From positions 19,069,983-19,133,982 of the forward strand of contig NC_081182.1 in the NCBI RefSeq assembly GCF_029867415.1: 64,000 nucleotides of DNA, given 5' to 3'. The notes under the pieces were generated by a model. That model ran no database searches and was not told the DNA's origin. It saw only the letters and a program-made list of their open reading frames with translations. Every line of letters begins with the position of its first letter. Position 1 is the stretch's first letter. Made by a program: the position numbers and the translations under genes. This DNA comes from Vicia villosa (taxonomy: Eukaryota; Streptophyta; Magnoliopsida; Fabales; Fabaceae). Of the stretch, positions 46,220-58,145 are shown in pieces.

Positions 46220-46785
46220 CTTATTTTTTAGGCAAAAATCTTTATTAGAACTTAACTCATCAATAGGTTCAAATTTTGGAAAAAAGAGATTTTTCACTAT
46301 GACAGCTACCGACGATACACACAACTCGTTTGACATTAGTATTTTTATAAGCATTAAGTACATTACGTGTTCCTTTGACATCAGATTCAATTACTTCCTT
46401 TTGCAATATTAAGGAAAAATGAGAATTACTCAATAAAACTAGTATGCAAAAGAAATCAAATTTGAAATATTTTGTTGTTACCACAGGATTTTAAACCTGA
46501 CCAAATGGTATAAGGTCAAGCAAGGTGGAAAAATACCTATGCATCCTGTAATTGCAGGGAGAAGAGAGCTATAATCCAAATTGGTTGCCTCAAGGAGTTG
46601 AAGATTCTGAAAAGTAATCCTTATTTTTGCCAATAGCGTACATCTATTGATACGAAGTGCTTATACATAATATCCTTTGGACAATAATAATTGGAGTAGC
46701 CACGAATCAATAAAACCATCCACTCCAAGACGTAGAGTATATATGTAATGCTACTGCCAAATGCAACATTGAATCTTGATGCCAT
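46220..46785 (-). pseudogene. reductase-like exons 1-3, copy 3
   Basis: Exon 1-2 (46537-46785) starts MASRFNVAFGSS and then runs in a shifted frame; exon 3 (46220-46400) reads KEVIESDVKGTRNVLNAYKN. The acceptor before exon 3 is CAA, not CAG, and two codons (CW) before SNKDF are lost. The copy at 58146 shares the CAA acceptor. Confidence 0.83.
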
Positions 46786-47077
46786 TATCCTACCGATACA
46801 ATTGAATAACAACAACATATTTGGCTAAAAAACACAATTTTTTCAACTTTCCAAAGATCAACTAAAAACATAATAGATTCAAATACGATTAAAATACAAA
46901 TTAATTGAAATGCAAAGGGAGAAGATATGAATTGAAATATTTGACAAGGAAATAATTGACCGCTAAAAAAATTTAGGTTCAACTGTAGTAGATAACACAA
47001 AATAGAAAAGCTATTAAAAACTACAACAACATGTGAAAAGAAAAGCAAAGAGGCAAAGATAGAAGCAAACATATATC

Positions 47078-47093
47078 ATGACCATTGACCAAC
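47078..47093. other. probable hAT excision footprint
   Basis: ATGACCATTGACCAAC stands where unoccupied copies have ATGACCAAC (43138) and where the copy at 59000-59957 has a hAT flanked by two ATGACCAA. It equals two target copies with one A lost and one A changed to T at the join, the pattern left by Ac/hAT excision. Confidence 0.75.
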
Positions 47094-47514
47094 ATCTTAA
47101 CTAAGAGAAATCAGCTGCCAATGTTATCGGTTATAACACAAGTTACACCCAAAAGGCATAAAAACAACCAAAGTTACCCGCTATAACACAATTTACACCC
47201 AAAATGACTATAAAGCTCTACCCATAAAAGATTAAACATCCATCACTATTAAATAATAAAAAGGGATAATAGCTATTTTGCCCCCTGCCATATGGGCGAG
47301 GTTTGAAAAACGCCCCTGTAAAAAAAAAAGTTTGGATTCGCCCCCTAACATATGAAGATTCCCCTGTTTTGCCCCTTCAAGAAATTTAATCATCAAAATT
47401 AATGTCGTGGCAACCTTTTTTTTATTTTTTTAAATTATTTTTAATGACGTGGCCGGCTTAGTTGGATTTTTTTTTATTTTTTATAACTTTTAATGACGTG
47501 ACAGACTTACTTGA

Positions 47515-48003
47515 AATTTTTATTTTTTAAATTATTTTTAATGACGTGGCAGGCTTAGTTGGAACTTTTATTTATTTTTTTATTTATTTTAATTCCATGT
47601 GGCATGTTTTATTTTTATTTTATTGTTTAGTTGTTAAAATGTCAAATATTGAAATTTTTATTTTTTAAATTATTTTTAATGACGTTTTTTTTATTTTTTA
47701 TAACTTTTAATGACGTGACAGACTTACTTGAAATTTTTATTTTTTAAATTATTTTTAATGACGTGGCAGGCTTAGTTGGAACTTTTATTTATTTTTTTAT
47801 TTATTTTAATTCCATGTGGCATGTTTTATTATTATTTTATTGTTTAGTTGTTAAAATGTCAAATATTGAAATTTTTATTTTTTAAATTATTTTTAATGAC
47901 GTGGCAGACTTAGTTGGAACTTTTATTTATTTTTTTATTTATTTTAATTCCATGTGGCATGTTTTATTATTATTTTATTGTTTAGTTGTTAAAATGTCAA
48001 ATA
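47515..48003. repeat. tandem expansion in the left arm
   Basis: A unit of about 140-190 bp with TTTTTAATGACGTGGCAGGC, TTCCATGTGGCATG and TTAGTTGTTAAAATGTCAAA occurs about three times. The right arm has the corresponding text only once. Confidence 0.85.
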
Positions 48004-48019
48004 TTTAAGCTAAAATTTT

Positions 48020-48095
48020 GTCTCCCATGGGTATTGAACCCAAGTCTTAGTAATTGCAAGGGGGCACTACCAACCACTAGGCAATTTTACTTTTC
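48020..48095 (-). other. tRNA-like sequence, left arm
   Basis: Minus strand: TAGTGGTTGGTAG (A-box-like) and GGTTCAATACC at 48030-48040 (B box). It is the inverted partner of 48966-49037. Confidence 0.5.
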
Positions 48096-48965
48096 TTGTC
48101 ATATTCTTACATTAAGTTGTATTTATCTACTTTACTTTTGTCAAATATTAGTTACTTTTGTTGTTCTATTTTACTTTTGTAAAATATTAACGTTAATATA
48201 TTTATCTACTAAAATATTTTTTAATAAATTAGTTAATATATTAGTTAAATAAATTATAAAATATATCAGTTAAAATATAATAATTATATTATAGTTATTA
48301 GTTAATATTAGTTAACATTATTTTTAATTAATATTGTTATAATTAATATTTATTTTATTGTTAAAATTAATTAAATTATAAAATATAAATTAATTTAGTT
48401 TTAATTTAAATTATTTTAATTTGGTTTATTTTTAATTACATAAACAAATTTAATTTAGTCATGTTTTATAAACTAATTTAAAAAATACTGAACCAAATTA
48501 ATATAGTTATATTTTATAAGCTATGTTTTAAAATATACTATTAGTCATGTTTCATAGGCTATGTTTAAAAAAAACAATGTAGCTTTTAAACTAATTTATT
48601 AACGTTATTTTTAATTAATAATTTAAATATTTAAAGTTATTTAAATATTAACGTTTTTAAATATCAATGATATTTAATATTTTTTAAATATTTATGTACA
48701 ATATTTTAAATATTAACGGTAAATATGCAATTCATGTAATATAATAATTTTAATATATTAGTTAATAATAATAATAATAAAACATATATTAAAAATTCAT
48801 AACCTAAATAAATATATTAACGTTAATATATTGATTAATAAAACATTACCATTGATTAACAAAAATATTAAAACATAAGGACCTAAGTAAATACTTAATA
48901 AACATGTTTTCAGAAATTGTTATAATATATATACTTTAATGCATGATTAGAACAACAAAGATAAA
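48096..48965. other. AT-rich core of the TIR element
   Basis: Low-complexity AT-rich DNA with TTAACGTTAATA phrases similar in style to the core of the element at 7030. No ORF of note. Confidence 0.6.
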
Positions 48966-49037
48966 ATAGCCTAGTGGTTGGTGGTGTCCCCTTGCAATTA
49001 CTAAAACATGGGTTCAATACCCATGGGAGACAAAATA
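48966..49037 (+). other. tRNA-like sequence, right arm
   Basis: Plus strand: TAGTGGTTGGTGG near 48972 and GGTTCAATACC at 49011-49021, about 40 bases apart as in tRNA genes. The 5' and 3' ends do not form a clear acceptor stem. Confidence 0.5.
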
Positions 49038-49929
49038 ATAAAATAATAATAAAACATGCCACATGGAATTAAAATAAATAAAAAAATAAATAAAAGTTCC
49101 AACTAAGCCTGCCACGTCATTAAAAATAATTTAAAAAATAAAAATTCCAAGTAAGTCTGCCATGTCATTAATTTTGATGATTAAATTTCTTGAAGGGGCA
49201 AAACAGGGAAATCTTCATATGTTAGGGGGCGAATTTAAACTTTTTTTTTTACAGGGGCGTTTTTCAAACCTCGCCCATATGGCAGGGGGCAAAATAGCTA
49301 TTATCCCTAATAAAAATGACTATAGTTCTTGTAAAATCATACTTTGTCATGTGCTAGTTGCCATAGGCCATAGCTTTATTTCAATTATTCTTTTATCTTA
49401 AAACTATCACCACATATTAAGTTCTTATGGTTGGGTTTTCACCTCACTTCACGATAAGCATTAAATTTGGATTGTTCAGGCCTAATTCTTGTTCATACAT
49501 AATTTTTTATATTTTTTGCATTTTTTAAAATATTAATTAATTAGGTCGATTTCTATGATAAAATATGTTATTTACTGAAATAATTTTATTAACAATGTTG
49601 TCGAATAGTTACAAAAATTAAAATACAATAAATATAAATAAATTATTAGAGAAATAATATTAAGAATCACATGATTTTCTAAGGTGACAAATAATTTGAA
49701 ATTAAAAATAGAAGAGAGCCTATACATCCATCACACTCATTTTTTTAATCTCAAATGGATCCAATTTAACTTTTTTTTTTTTATATCAATTCATATTTTC
49801 CAATAAATTAAACCATTAACCATATTTTCTAAATATCCTTATATGATCATACAAAAGTTTGAAAAAAGGAAAAGAAAAAGTTAAGACACATACAATGGTA
49901 TTGGTAGGGAAGATACTCAAATTTTTTTA

Positions 49930-50640
49930 TTGATGTGGATGCCCTACATATATAGCTCAATTACCAAGATTCGATCAACAATGAAGATTTTTAACTTTTG
50001 CATAATATAGGTGAATTCTTAGCCAGATGTATTGTACTTTGACTGTCGCTATACAAAACACTCCTCTTTTGGATGAATCTCAACTCTGTCAATAATCCTT
50101 GAAGCCATATCAACTCTGTTTTAGCTTATGTTACTGCTACATACTCAGCCTCTGTACTAGATAGAGCAACAATCTTTCGTATCCTCGACATCCAACTAAC
50201 AACTATAGTACTAACAGTAAATATGTAACTGGCGGTACTTCTTCTGTGATCAACTTCATCAGCAAAGTCCACATCAACATAGCCCAGTACTTTTAATTCA
50301 CCTTTACTAAAGCACAAAAACTTTTCCTTAGTGCCTCCTACATACCTCAAAATCCATTTCACAGCTTCCCAATGAGCTTTACCTGAATTTGACACAAACC
50401 TGCTTAAAACTCCCATTGCATGGTCATTATATGGCCTCGTGTATACCATCAAATACATCAAACTTTCAATGGTTGAAGCATACGAAATCTTAGCCATCAG
50501 CTCTTTTTCTTCCTTCGTCTCTGGGTTTAGTCCGTTGATAAGTGAAAATGCCTAGCTAAAGGCGTTCTAACTGGTTTGGCATTGTCCATGTTGAATCTTT
50601 GCCAATCGGATACACCTCGAAAGTTTTTGAAAAATGTTTT
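49930..50640 (-). pseudogene. copia RT end plus RNase H fragment, copy A
   Basis: The minus strand reads FNMDNAKPVRTPLA (50605-50560, shifted frame), then the open frame 50497-50126: SYASTIESLMYLMVYTRP, GKAHWEAVKWILRYVGGTKE, GYVDVDFADEVDHRRSTASY, ALSSTEAEYVAV and a TAA, then YSDSQSTIHLAKNS. No YVDD and no LTR; a relic carried along by the array duplication. Confidence 0.88.
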
Positions 50641-50846
50641 AAAGTCTGGACATGTAATTGATTACACCCAACACACAACCGGTTACACCCACAAAAACAT
50701 CATTTTACGTTTCGGTTAAAGTCATTCATTTGGTCAACTCTTCTCATCCCCTCTCTTACAAACTCAGTTGCACCCCCAAACCCTAATCTATCTATCTACT
50801 TAAAATAAATCCAAGGTTGTCATGATGGCAATCCTAGGCACATATC

Positions 50847-51373
50847 TAGGGGTGGCAAAACGGGCCCCCGCCCCGCCTTATGCCCTCCAAAAAACGAGTG
50901 AGGCGGCATGCCCGCCAAGTAAAATGGGCATCAAAATCATGCCCGCCCCGCCAAGATGGCGGGTTGGCGGATGGCGGGCTTACCCGCCTATTTTTATTTA
51001 TATTTTTTTAATAGATTAATATGTTTTTTTTACCTTTTTAATTAAACTTTTCACTTATTTTTCAAAACAGTTTTTTATAAAAGTAGTTTTTTTAACAAAT
51101 TTACCCTAAAAAATATTACATATATTTATAAATAAATGTATAAAATAAACCATCAAGAATTGCAATTACTAGAATTAACTAAAAAAAGAGTGAGTTTTGG
51201 AGGAGGAGCGGGTTTTGGCGAGCGGCGGACTTTGGCGAGGCGGGTATGGCGGGCGACAGGTTTTGGCGGGGCAGGATTTGGCGAGCGGCGAGGCTAAAAT
51301 CCCAACCCAACCCGCCAACTTTTGGCGGGTGCGCGGGCGGCCCGGCGGGCCCCGTCCCGTTTTGCCACCCCTA
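50847..51373. mobile_element. GC-rich hAT MITE, copy 1
   Basis: Ends TAGGGGTGGCAAAACGGG and its inverse; the arms are rich in CCCGCC/GGCGGG. The 8-bp TSD is CACATATC at 50839-50846 and 51374-51381. The empty site is seen at about 61472-61479. No transposase. Confidence 0.93.
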
Positions 51374-51381
51374 CACATATC

Positions 51382-52125
51382 ATCATGATGCCAAAATCCC
51401 AAATATATTATTTACTAATAACCCCAAATATATCATTTACTAATTTGATCTTATATTAAAAATAAATAATAATAAGAATAAGAATAATATAAATACTATA
51501 AATCCACCACTATAAATAAATAAAAAATAACACATAAATCTTTAAACTATACTTTTTTTTTTTATTTCATAACTCATATTATTTAATTATGACTATTCAC
51601 CTGCTTAATAAATTGATATACATTTTGATTAATAACTTAATTAGGTATTATTTTTTATTTTTAATTATTTTTCTATGCATAATCACACTATATATATATA
51701 TATATATATGATTTTAACTTATTATCATTTAATTTATATTTTTACATTTTATAGTAATAATATTGCATAGAATAAGAATGAATTGAAATTAATACATAAA
51801 TAGAAATTTATGGAGAATAAATAGTAAAAGATAGTGAAGGGTTAAAAAATAAGAGTAAATAAAATATCACAAAAATTATAAAATATGCTAAAATTTATGG
51901 AGAGTTTATAAAATATAATGGTAATAAGAGTTTAAAAAGTAATAAATTACTTTAAAGAGTGTTAATTGGAATTTTTATGTTAATTAAAATACAAGGAAGG
52001 GTAATTTAGACGGTTTGGTGGCATATTAGGTAGTTGATAATTGATAATTAGGTAGTTGATTCTTAGTTAGGTAGGTGAAGAGTATTTAATATATTCACAC
52101 TGTAGATTTTAGAGTATTGTTAGTG
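51382..52125. other. AT-rich array tail and short unique stretch
   Basis: 51382-51970 matches 61480-62080, including a short TA tract at 51691-51709 and the pre-insertion LINE target text (51761-51780). 51970-52125 is unique and noncoding. Confidence 0.6.
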
Positions 52126-52985
52126 TCTAAGTTTCTGAGTTTTCCTTTTTCCTTCTGTTTATGCTGGTTCTGTCACACATACCAGGCGTGTTGAAGATAA
52201 GGGCGCAGAAGGTTAGTTTTTGTTTTTTAATTCCATCTCTCTAGTTGCTTTTAGTTTATGTATTTTTGATTTTTGCAAATTTGTGCCTGTGAGATTGAGT
52301 TAAGAGAGGTTTATAGGAAGTGATTTTTTTTCTTTTCTGTTTTTGTGTTACAAGTGATACCTCATAGCCATAAAGTATCCAAGCAAGAGAGGTATCACAT
52401 TCTCTTATCTTAAGCAAGAGAAGTATCACATTTTCTTATCTTCCTCTCTAGTTGCTTTTAGTGTATGTATTCTTGATTTTTGCAGATTTGTGCCTGTGAG
52501 ATTGAGTTAAGAGAGGTTTATAGGAAGTGATTTTTTTTCTTTTCTGTTTTTGTGTTACAAGTGATACCTCATAGCCATAAAGTATCCAAGCAAAAGAGGT
52601 ATCACATTCTCTTATCTTAAGCAAGAGAAGTATCACATTCTCTTATCTTCCTCTCTAGTTGCTTTTAGTGTATGCATTCTTGATTTTTGCAGATTTGTGC
52701 CTGTGAGATTGAGTTAAGAGAGGTTTATAGGAAGTGATTTTTTTTCTATTTTTGGGTTACAAGCGATACCTCATAACCATAAAGTATCCAAGCAAGAGAG
52801 GTATCACATTCTCTTATCTTAAGCAAGAGAAGTATCACATTCTCTTATCTTCCTCTCTAGTTGCTTTTAGTGTATGTATTCTTGATTTTTGCAGATTTGT
52901 GCCTGTGAGATTGAGTTAAGAGAGGTTTATAGGAAGTGATTTTTTTCTTTTCTGTTTTTGTGTTACAAGTGATACCTCATAGCCA
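52126..52985. repeat. minisatellite, about 203-206 bp x 4
   Basis: Units begin TCCAAGCAAGAGAGGTATCA near 52378, 52584 and 52787, after a first variant unit that includes the lead-in shared with 38904. Inside are two GTATCACATTCTCTTATC copies and TTGCAGATTTGTGCCTGTG. Confidence 0.93.
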
Positions 52986-53216
52986 TAAAATATAAAAAAA
53001 AAAAGAGAATCATTTTGTTCGGTGCATCTATGTTTTGTCATATTCTCTAAAAACATTCCAAATCTAAGCAAAAATAGAAGAAAAAGATATCTTTTGATGT
53101 GCTTTTGTTCACTTTCTGTTGCTATACTTAACAATGCAAAAAAACTAATAAAAAAACATGTATGTTATCGGTGTCTCATCGTAAAAAAATATGTATGTTT
53201 ATTTATGTGCTTCACC

Positions 53217-53293
<77 letters not shown>

Positions 53294-53454
53294 AATAATA
53301 ATAATTAAATATCACAAAAATTATAAAATATGCTAAAAGTTATTGAGAGTTTATAAAATATAATGGTAATAAGAGTTTAAAAAGTAATAAATTACATTAA
53401 AGAATGTTAATTGAAATATTATTTAGACCCAATAAATATTTAAACTAGTCTTTT
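52986..53454. repeat. (ATT)n-bearing array segment
   Basis: Matches 40400-41000: GAGAATCATTTTG repeat, (ATT)n at 53219-53290 turning into (AAT)n, then the AT-rich run-in to the reductase copy. Confidence 0.87.
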
Positions 53455-53628
53455 TATATTTTGTAACTCGTATTATTTAATTATTGCAAGTCACTCACTT
53501 ATTATATTGATATAAATATTAATTACAAATTTGATCGGTTATTATTTTTGTTCTATTCTTATTCACATGTGTGAATGCGCACGCGGGCGTGCGTGCATGC
53601 GCGTGTGTAAAAATAAAATCTTAACAAC

Positions 53629-54165
53629 CTTATTTTCTAGGCAGAAATCTTTATTAGACCAACAAAACTCATCAATAGGTCCGATTTTTGGAAAACGAGA
53701 TTTTTTACAATAGCAGCTATTGATGATACACACAACTCGTTTGACATTAGTATTTTTAGAAGCTTTAAGTACATTACGTAATCCTTTGACAACTCGTTCA
53801 ATTACTTCCTTCTGCAATAATAAAGAAAAACGAGAATTACTCAATCAAACTATTATGCAAAAGAAAAACAAATTGAAATATTTTTGTTGTTACCATAGGA
53901 CTATAAACATGACCAAATGGTATAGGTTAAGCAAGGTGAAAAAATACCTATGCATCCAGAAATTATTGGGAGAAGAGAACTATAATCCAAATTAATTGCC
54001 TCAAGGAGTTGAAGATTCTGAAAAGTAATCCTTATTTTTGCCAATAGTGAACTTCTATTAATACGAAATGCATGTTCAGAATATCCTTTGGACAACAATA
54101 GTTTGAGTAGCCACAACTCAATAAAACCTCAAATGCGACATGCCGACATTGGATCTTCATGCCAT
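53629..54165 (-). pseudogene. reductase-like exons 1-3, copy 4
   Basis: Nearly identical to copy 2, including the TGA at codon 3. Exons 1-2 at 53948-54165, exon 3 at 53629-53811 with intact CAG acceptor (KEVIERVVKGLRNVLKASKN, then TNVKRVVCIINSC). Confidence 0.85.
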
Positions 54166-55574
54166 TATCCTGCGGATACAATTGAATAACAGCAACATAT
54201 TTGGCTAGAAAACACAATTTTTTCTACTTTCCAAAGATCAACTAAAAACATTATCGTTTCAAATATGATTAAAAAAACAGAATAATTAAAATGCAGAGGG
54301 AGCAGATATGAATTGAAATATTTGAAAAGAGATAATTGACCGCTAACAAATTTAGGTTGAACTATAACAGAGAACACAAAATAGAAAAGCTATTAAAAAC
54401 TACAACAACCTATGAAAAGAAAAGGAAAGAGGCAAAAATAGAAGCAAACAAGCAAAGAGGCAAAAATAGAAGCAAACATATATCACGACCAACATCTTAA
54501 CTAAGATAAATCAAGAGTTTTTGTTTTTTTGAAACGGAAAAATAGATATATTAAAAAGACATAAGACATGCCAAAGTTACTGGCTATAACACAAGTTACA
54601 CCCAAAGACCCAACAACCAGCTGTCAAAAGCCAAACAGACACTCACCTTCTATACTACGGAAAAAACATTAAACAGAAGAAAAATCATGCAACAAACCAA
54701 CACATTAAGTAGCCAGGAGAAAGCCACACTAAGGCACTCCAAAACTAGAAGACACAACACATGCCCTATCAAAGAGCCTGCTGAAACCAAATGCTTATAA
54801 AGACAAGAGTTAACAAAACTTACAATATCTATATTGAAAGTTAGTATTCAATTACCTTCTTTTATAATGGTTTGAAGCTGTAACTTGTAAGTTAGTTTGG
54901 AGCTGTAACTTGTATTTGCACTATTGTGGTTTGATGATGAACCTTCTTATATAATAATATTTTGAACTAATGTTTCCTAAAATGAATACAAATTTTTCAT
55001 CCCGAATATGTAATGTTTCCAAATATAATAAACCGAGTCGGCCGCCCGGTTCAACCGGATGGACCGGGAACCGGACTGAGTTCGATCCCAATAGTGTTGA
55101 AAACCTATATGCTTCAGAACCGGCCAATAAGCCGAAAAACCGGACTGAAACCAATAAAATCGGCAGTTTGTCTAAACTTACATGTTGAACCGTAATTGCC
55201 ATTTCGTATCAACTTCTGTTTATTTTTAAAAAAGATTGTTGATTTGATACCAATCTAAAATGGAGATATAGTGATGACACAGAGTATATTGGTAGTGCTA
55301 CTACCAGATGGGGCGTTGGATGATGAGGCAATTATCCTGCAAATACAATTGAATAATAGCATTTCAAATGTGATTTAAAAAACTAGAAAAGAAAACAGAT
55401 TAATTGGATTAATTGCAATGCAGAGGGAGAAGATATGTATTGAAATATTAACCAAAAAGAAATAATTGAAAAGACAAGAGTCAACCAAGCTTACAATATT
55501 CTGGAACTAAGTTTGGAGCTGGAACTTGTAAGTTAGTCTGGAGCTTGAACTTGTAAGCTTACAATATTCTGGAA
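54166..55574. other. noncoding array DNA, sister of 42832-44239
   Basis: Contains a one-mismatch empty hAT site (ACGACCAA, 54485-54492), the LINE-tail-like segment (54515-54790) and the CCGGTT repeat (55030-55160). No gene. Confidence 0.6.
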
Positions 55575-56930
55575 CTAAGTTTGGAATTTTGAAAAAAAAT
55601 TTAAAATTATTGTAGCATATTTCAAAGAGATATTTTTCAAATGAATTTGAAAATTGTGTTGGTTAACACAATGCTATTTTGGCTAATATCATAAGTATAT
55701 TAGGACGCTTTAAAATGACGTATTTTTTTAGTATATTACAACAATGTAAAATTTGAATACATTTGCTTATTATGTGAATTAAACGGGATTTGGAATCGCC
55801 ACTATTTTCAAACAAAAACTATCAATTTAAATGTAAATCACCTTTATTTTTACTGCGGCAGCCAAATTTATGGAGTTTTTAAAAAACGCTGTATTTGTAA
55901 ATTATGTGAGAACTATGTCAGAGATGTATAGATGATGGTCAATTATGTGTGACCTAAGTCCACAAACTACAAATTTATGGAGTTTTTTTTTTAATGATAA
56001 TATATTTATTGCCTTACCATTTGTGAAAATATTATAACTATAAAATCGTTTTACATAATACTATTTTTTTTACAAATATTTTTAACTAGTTTCTAACATA
56101 CTTATCATTATAAATAAATAATTTTTAAACAACAATTATTTATGCAAACAACACCCATATTTATTATAATAACACTCATATTCTTTATAATAAGAAATAA
56201 GAACAAACAACACCCATTTACAGCTATAATAACAAACAACACCCATTTACAACTATTTAAGTAAATTTAAAAAAATTAAAGAAAAAATACGTAGGTTTGA
56301 TGAACACCCAATTTAGATTTGAATTCATTGATTGTCTTCAATGATAAAAATATATCTCAAAACAGAAAACAAAAATTAAATATTAGAAATTATTATCTTA
56401 TATAAACTAAAGTACATAAATTAAACATTAAATGAAATATAATTTAAAAGAACTATACCTTTAATAATGAGTAAGAATGAGAGATGAATGTAGAAGAAGA
56501 CGAGAACCTGAAAAAAAAGAAAGAGAAAAAAGAATAAGAAGAAGAGGCACAAATGAATTTGGAAAGTGGAGATTTTTTTTTAAATAGGACAATTAGTTAG
56601 GGGTAACCCCTGGAAAAATGTTAACACGCTTTTCAGAACTCTGCACCCTTTTCAGAGACATGTCATTCAAATGCAATTTGTGAGGTGTAGCCCTTCACCA
56701 ATTTTTTTGTGAGGTGGAGTCCCTCGCAAAATGCAGAGCGGTAAAATTTCCAAAATTCAAAAATTCCCCCTATTTTATTTGCGAGGGGTAGTCCATGACC
56801 AATTTTTTTTTAAAAAAATTCTTTTTATTTTGTCATTTGCGAGGGGGTTTACCCCAAGCAACGTCAAAATTTAGTGATGGGTTTATCACCTCACTAAATC
56901 CCCTAGCTAATCAAGCTTTTTCTTGTAGTG
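55575..56930. mobile_element. CACTA-type element, right end, copy B
   Basis: Ends GCTTTTTCTTGTAGTG, the canonical CACTA terminus that is mutated in copy A. Same GCGAGGGG-type subterminal phrases. Left end not identified. Confidence 0.52.
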
Positions 56931-57045
56931 TGGAACCTTCTTATATAATAAATATTTTGCAAGAATGTTTCCCGAAAGGAATATAAATTTTTCATCCCGA
57001 ATATGGAATGTTTCCCAAAAAGGAATACAAATTTTTCATCATGAA

Positions 57046-57720
57046 TATATGGCTTTTTAATTTCCCCTTTTTGTTGATTGTTAGTCCTCTTGATTAGGGG
57101 TGGCAAAACGGGCCGCCCGCCCCGCCCGCCGCCCGCCCCGCCTTATGCCCGCCAAAAAACGAGCGGGGCGGGCATGCCCGCCAAGTAAAATGGGCATAAA
57201 AATCATGCCCGCCCTGCCAAGATGGCGGGTTGGCGGGCGGCGGGCTTACCCGCCTATTTTTATTTATATTTTTTTAATAAATAATAGGCTTTTTTTACCT
57301 TTTAATTAATTTTTTCACTTATTATTTAAAACAATTTTTTATAAAAGCAACTTTTTAACAAATTTACTTAAAAAAATATTACATATATTTATAAATAAAT
57401 GTATAAAATAAACCATAAAAAATTATAATTACTAGAATTAACTAAAAAAAGAGTGAGTTTTGGAGGAGAGGCGGGTTTTGGCGGGCGGCGAATTTTGGCG
57501 GGGCGGGTATGGCGGGCGGCGGGTTTTTGCGGGGCGAGTTTTGGCGAGCGACGGACCTAAAATTCAAACCCAACCCGCCATTTTTTGGCGGGTGGCGGGC
57601 CGGCCCTGCGGGCCACGTCCCGTTTTGCCACCCCTACTCTTGATAACTGGATCGATTGATCGCTTTATAATCCTTGTTTTTTGAATTCTAATGAAAGTCT
57701 ATTTTATTCTAAAAAAAAAA
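57046..57720 (+). mobile_element. LINE 3' tail, copy B, split by a MITE
   Basis: ATATGGCTTTTTAATTTCC ... CTCTTGAT, then the MITE at 57095-57636, then CTCTTGATAACTGGATCG to a poly-A at 57711-57720 and TCAATAGAATATGAATG. Removing the MITE and one CTCTTGAT restores the tail. Confidence 0.88.
57095..57636. mobile_element. GC-rich hAT MITE, copy 2
   Basis: Same family as 50847-51373 (TAGGGGTGGCAAAACGGG ends). The 8-bp TSD CTCTTGAT is at 57087-57094 and 57637-57644. The uninterrupted site is in the LINE tails at 35600 and 45740. Confidence 0.93.
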
Positions 57721-58145
57721 TCAATAGAATATGAATGAATTGAAAATAATACATAAATAGAAATTTATGGAGAATAAATACTAAAAGATAGTTAAGGGTT
57801 AAAGAATAAGAGTAAATAAAATATCACAAAAATTATAAATATGCTAAAATTTATGGAGAGTTTATAAAATATATTGGTAATCAGAGTTTAAAAAGTAATA
57901 AATTACTTTAAAGAATGTTAATTGGAATATTAATTAGACCAAATAAATATTTAAACTACGTCTTTTTATATTTTGTAACTCCTATTATTTAATTATTGCA
58001 ATTCACTCACTTATTATATTGATATAAATATTAATTACTAATTTGATCGGTTATTATTTTCTTATTTATTATTGTTCTTCTCATATTCACATGTCTGCAC
58101 GTTGCGTGCGTGAATGCGCGTGTTTAAAAATAAAATCTTAACAAC

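Larger units (their letters stand above)
47263..49307. mobile_element. 2.0 kb Mutator-like TIR element
   Basis: Ends GGGATAATAGCTATTTTGCC and its inverse, with TIRs of about 140 bp followed by related arms several hundred bases long. The TSD is TAATAAAAA at 47254-47262 and 49308-49316 (9 bp). The undisrupted site is at 36139-36147 and, with one change, at 60119-60127. The interior is AT-rich with no transposase. Each arm carries a tRNA-like stretch, and the left arm has an internal tandem expansion. Confidence 0.93.
42124..51970. repeat. long tandem duplication, copy A
   Basis: By eye the order and text match 53455-62110 once insertions private to each copy are removed. In order: reductase exons, CCGGTT repeat, CACTA-type end, LINE tail, second reductase copy, copia RNase H fragment, AT-rich tail. 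The offset is about 11.3 kb at the left. Confidence 0.88.

Noticed and set aside
52126..52985. Regular repeat array considered as a CRISPR
   Set aside because: Units of about 200 bp are directly adjacent without short spacers, and the sequence is a plant nuclear genome.
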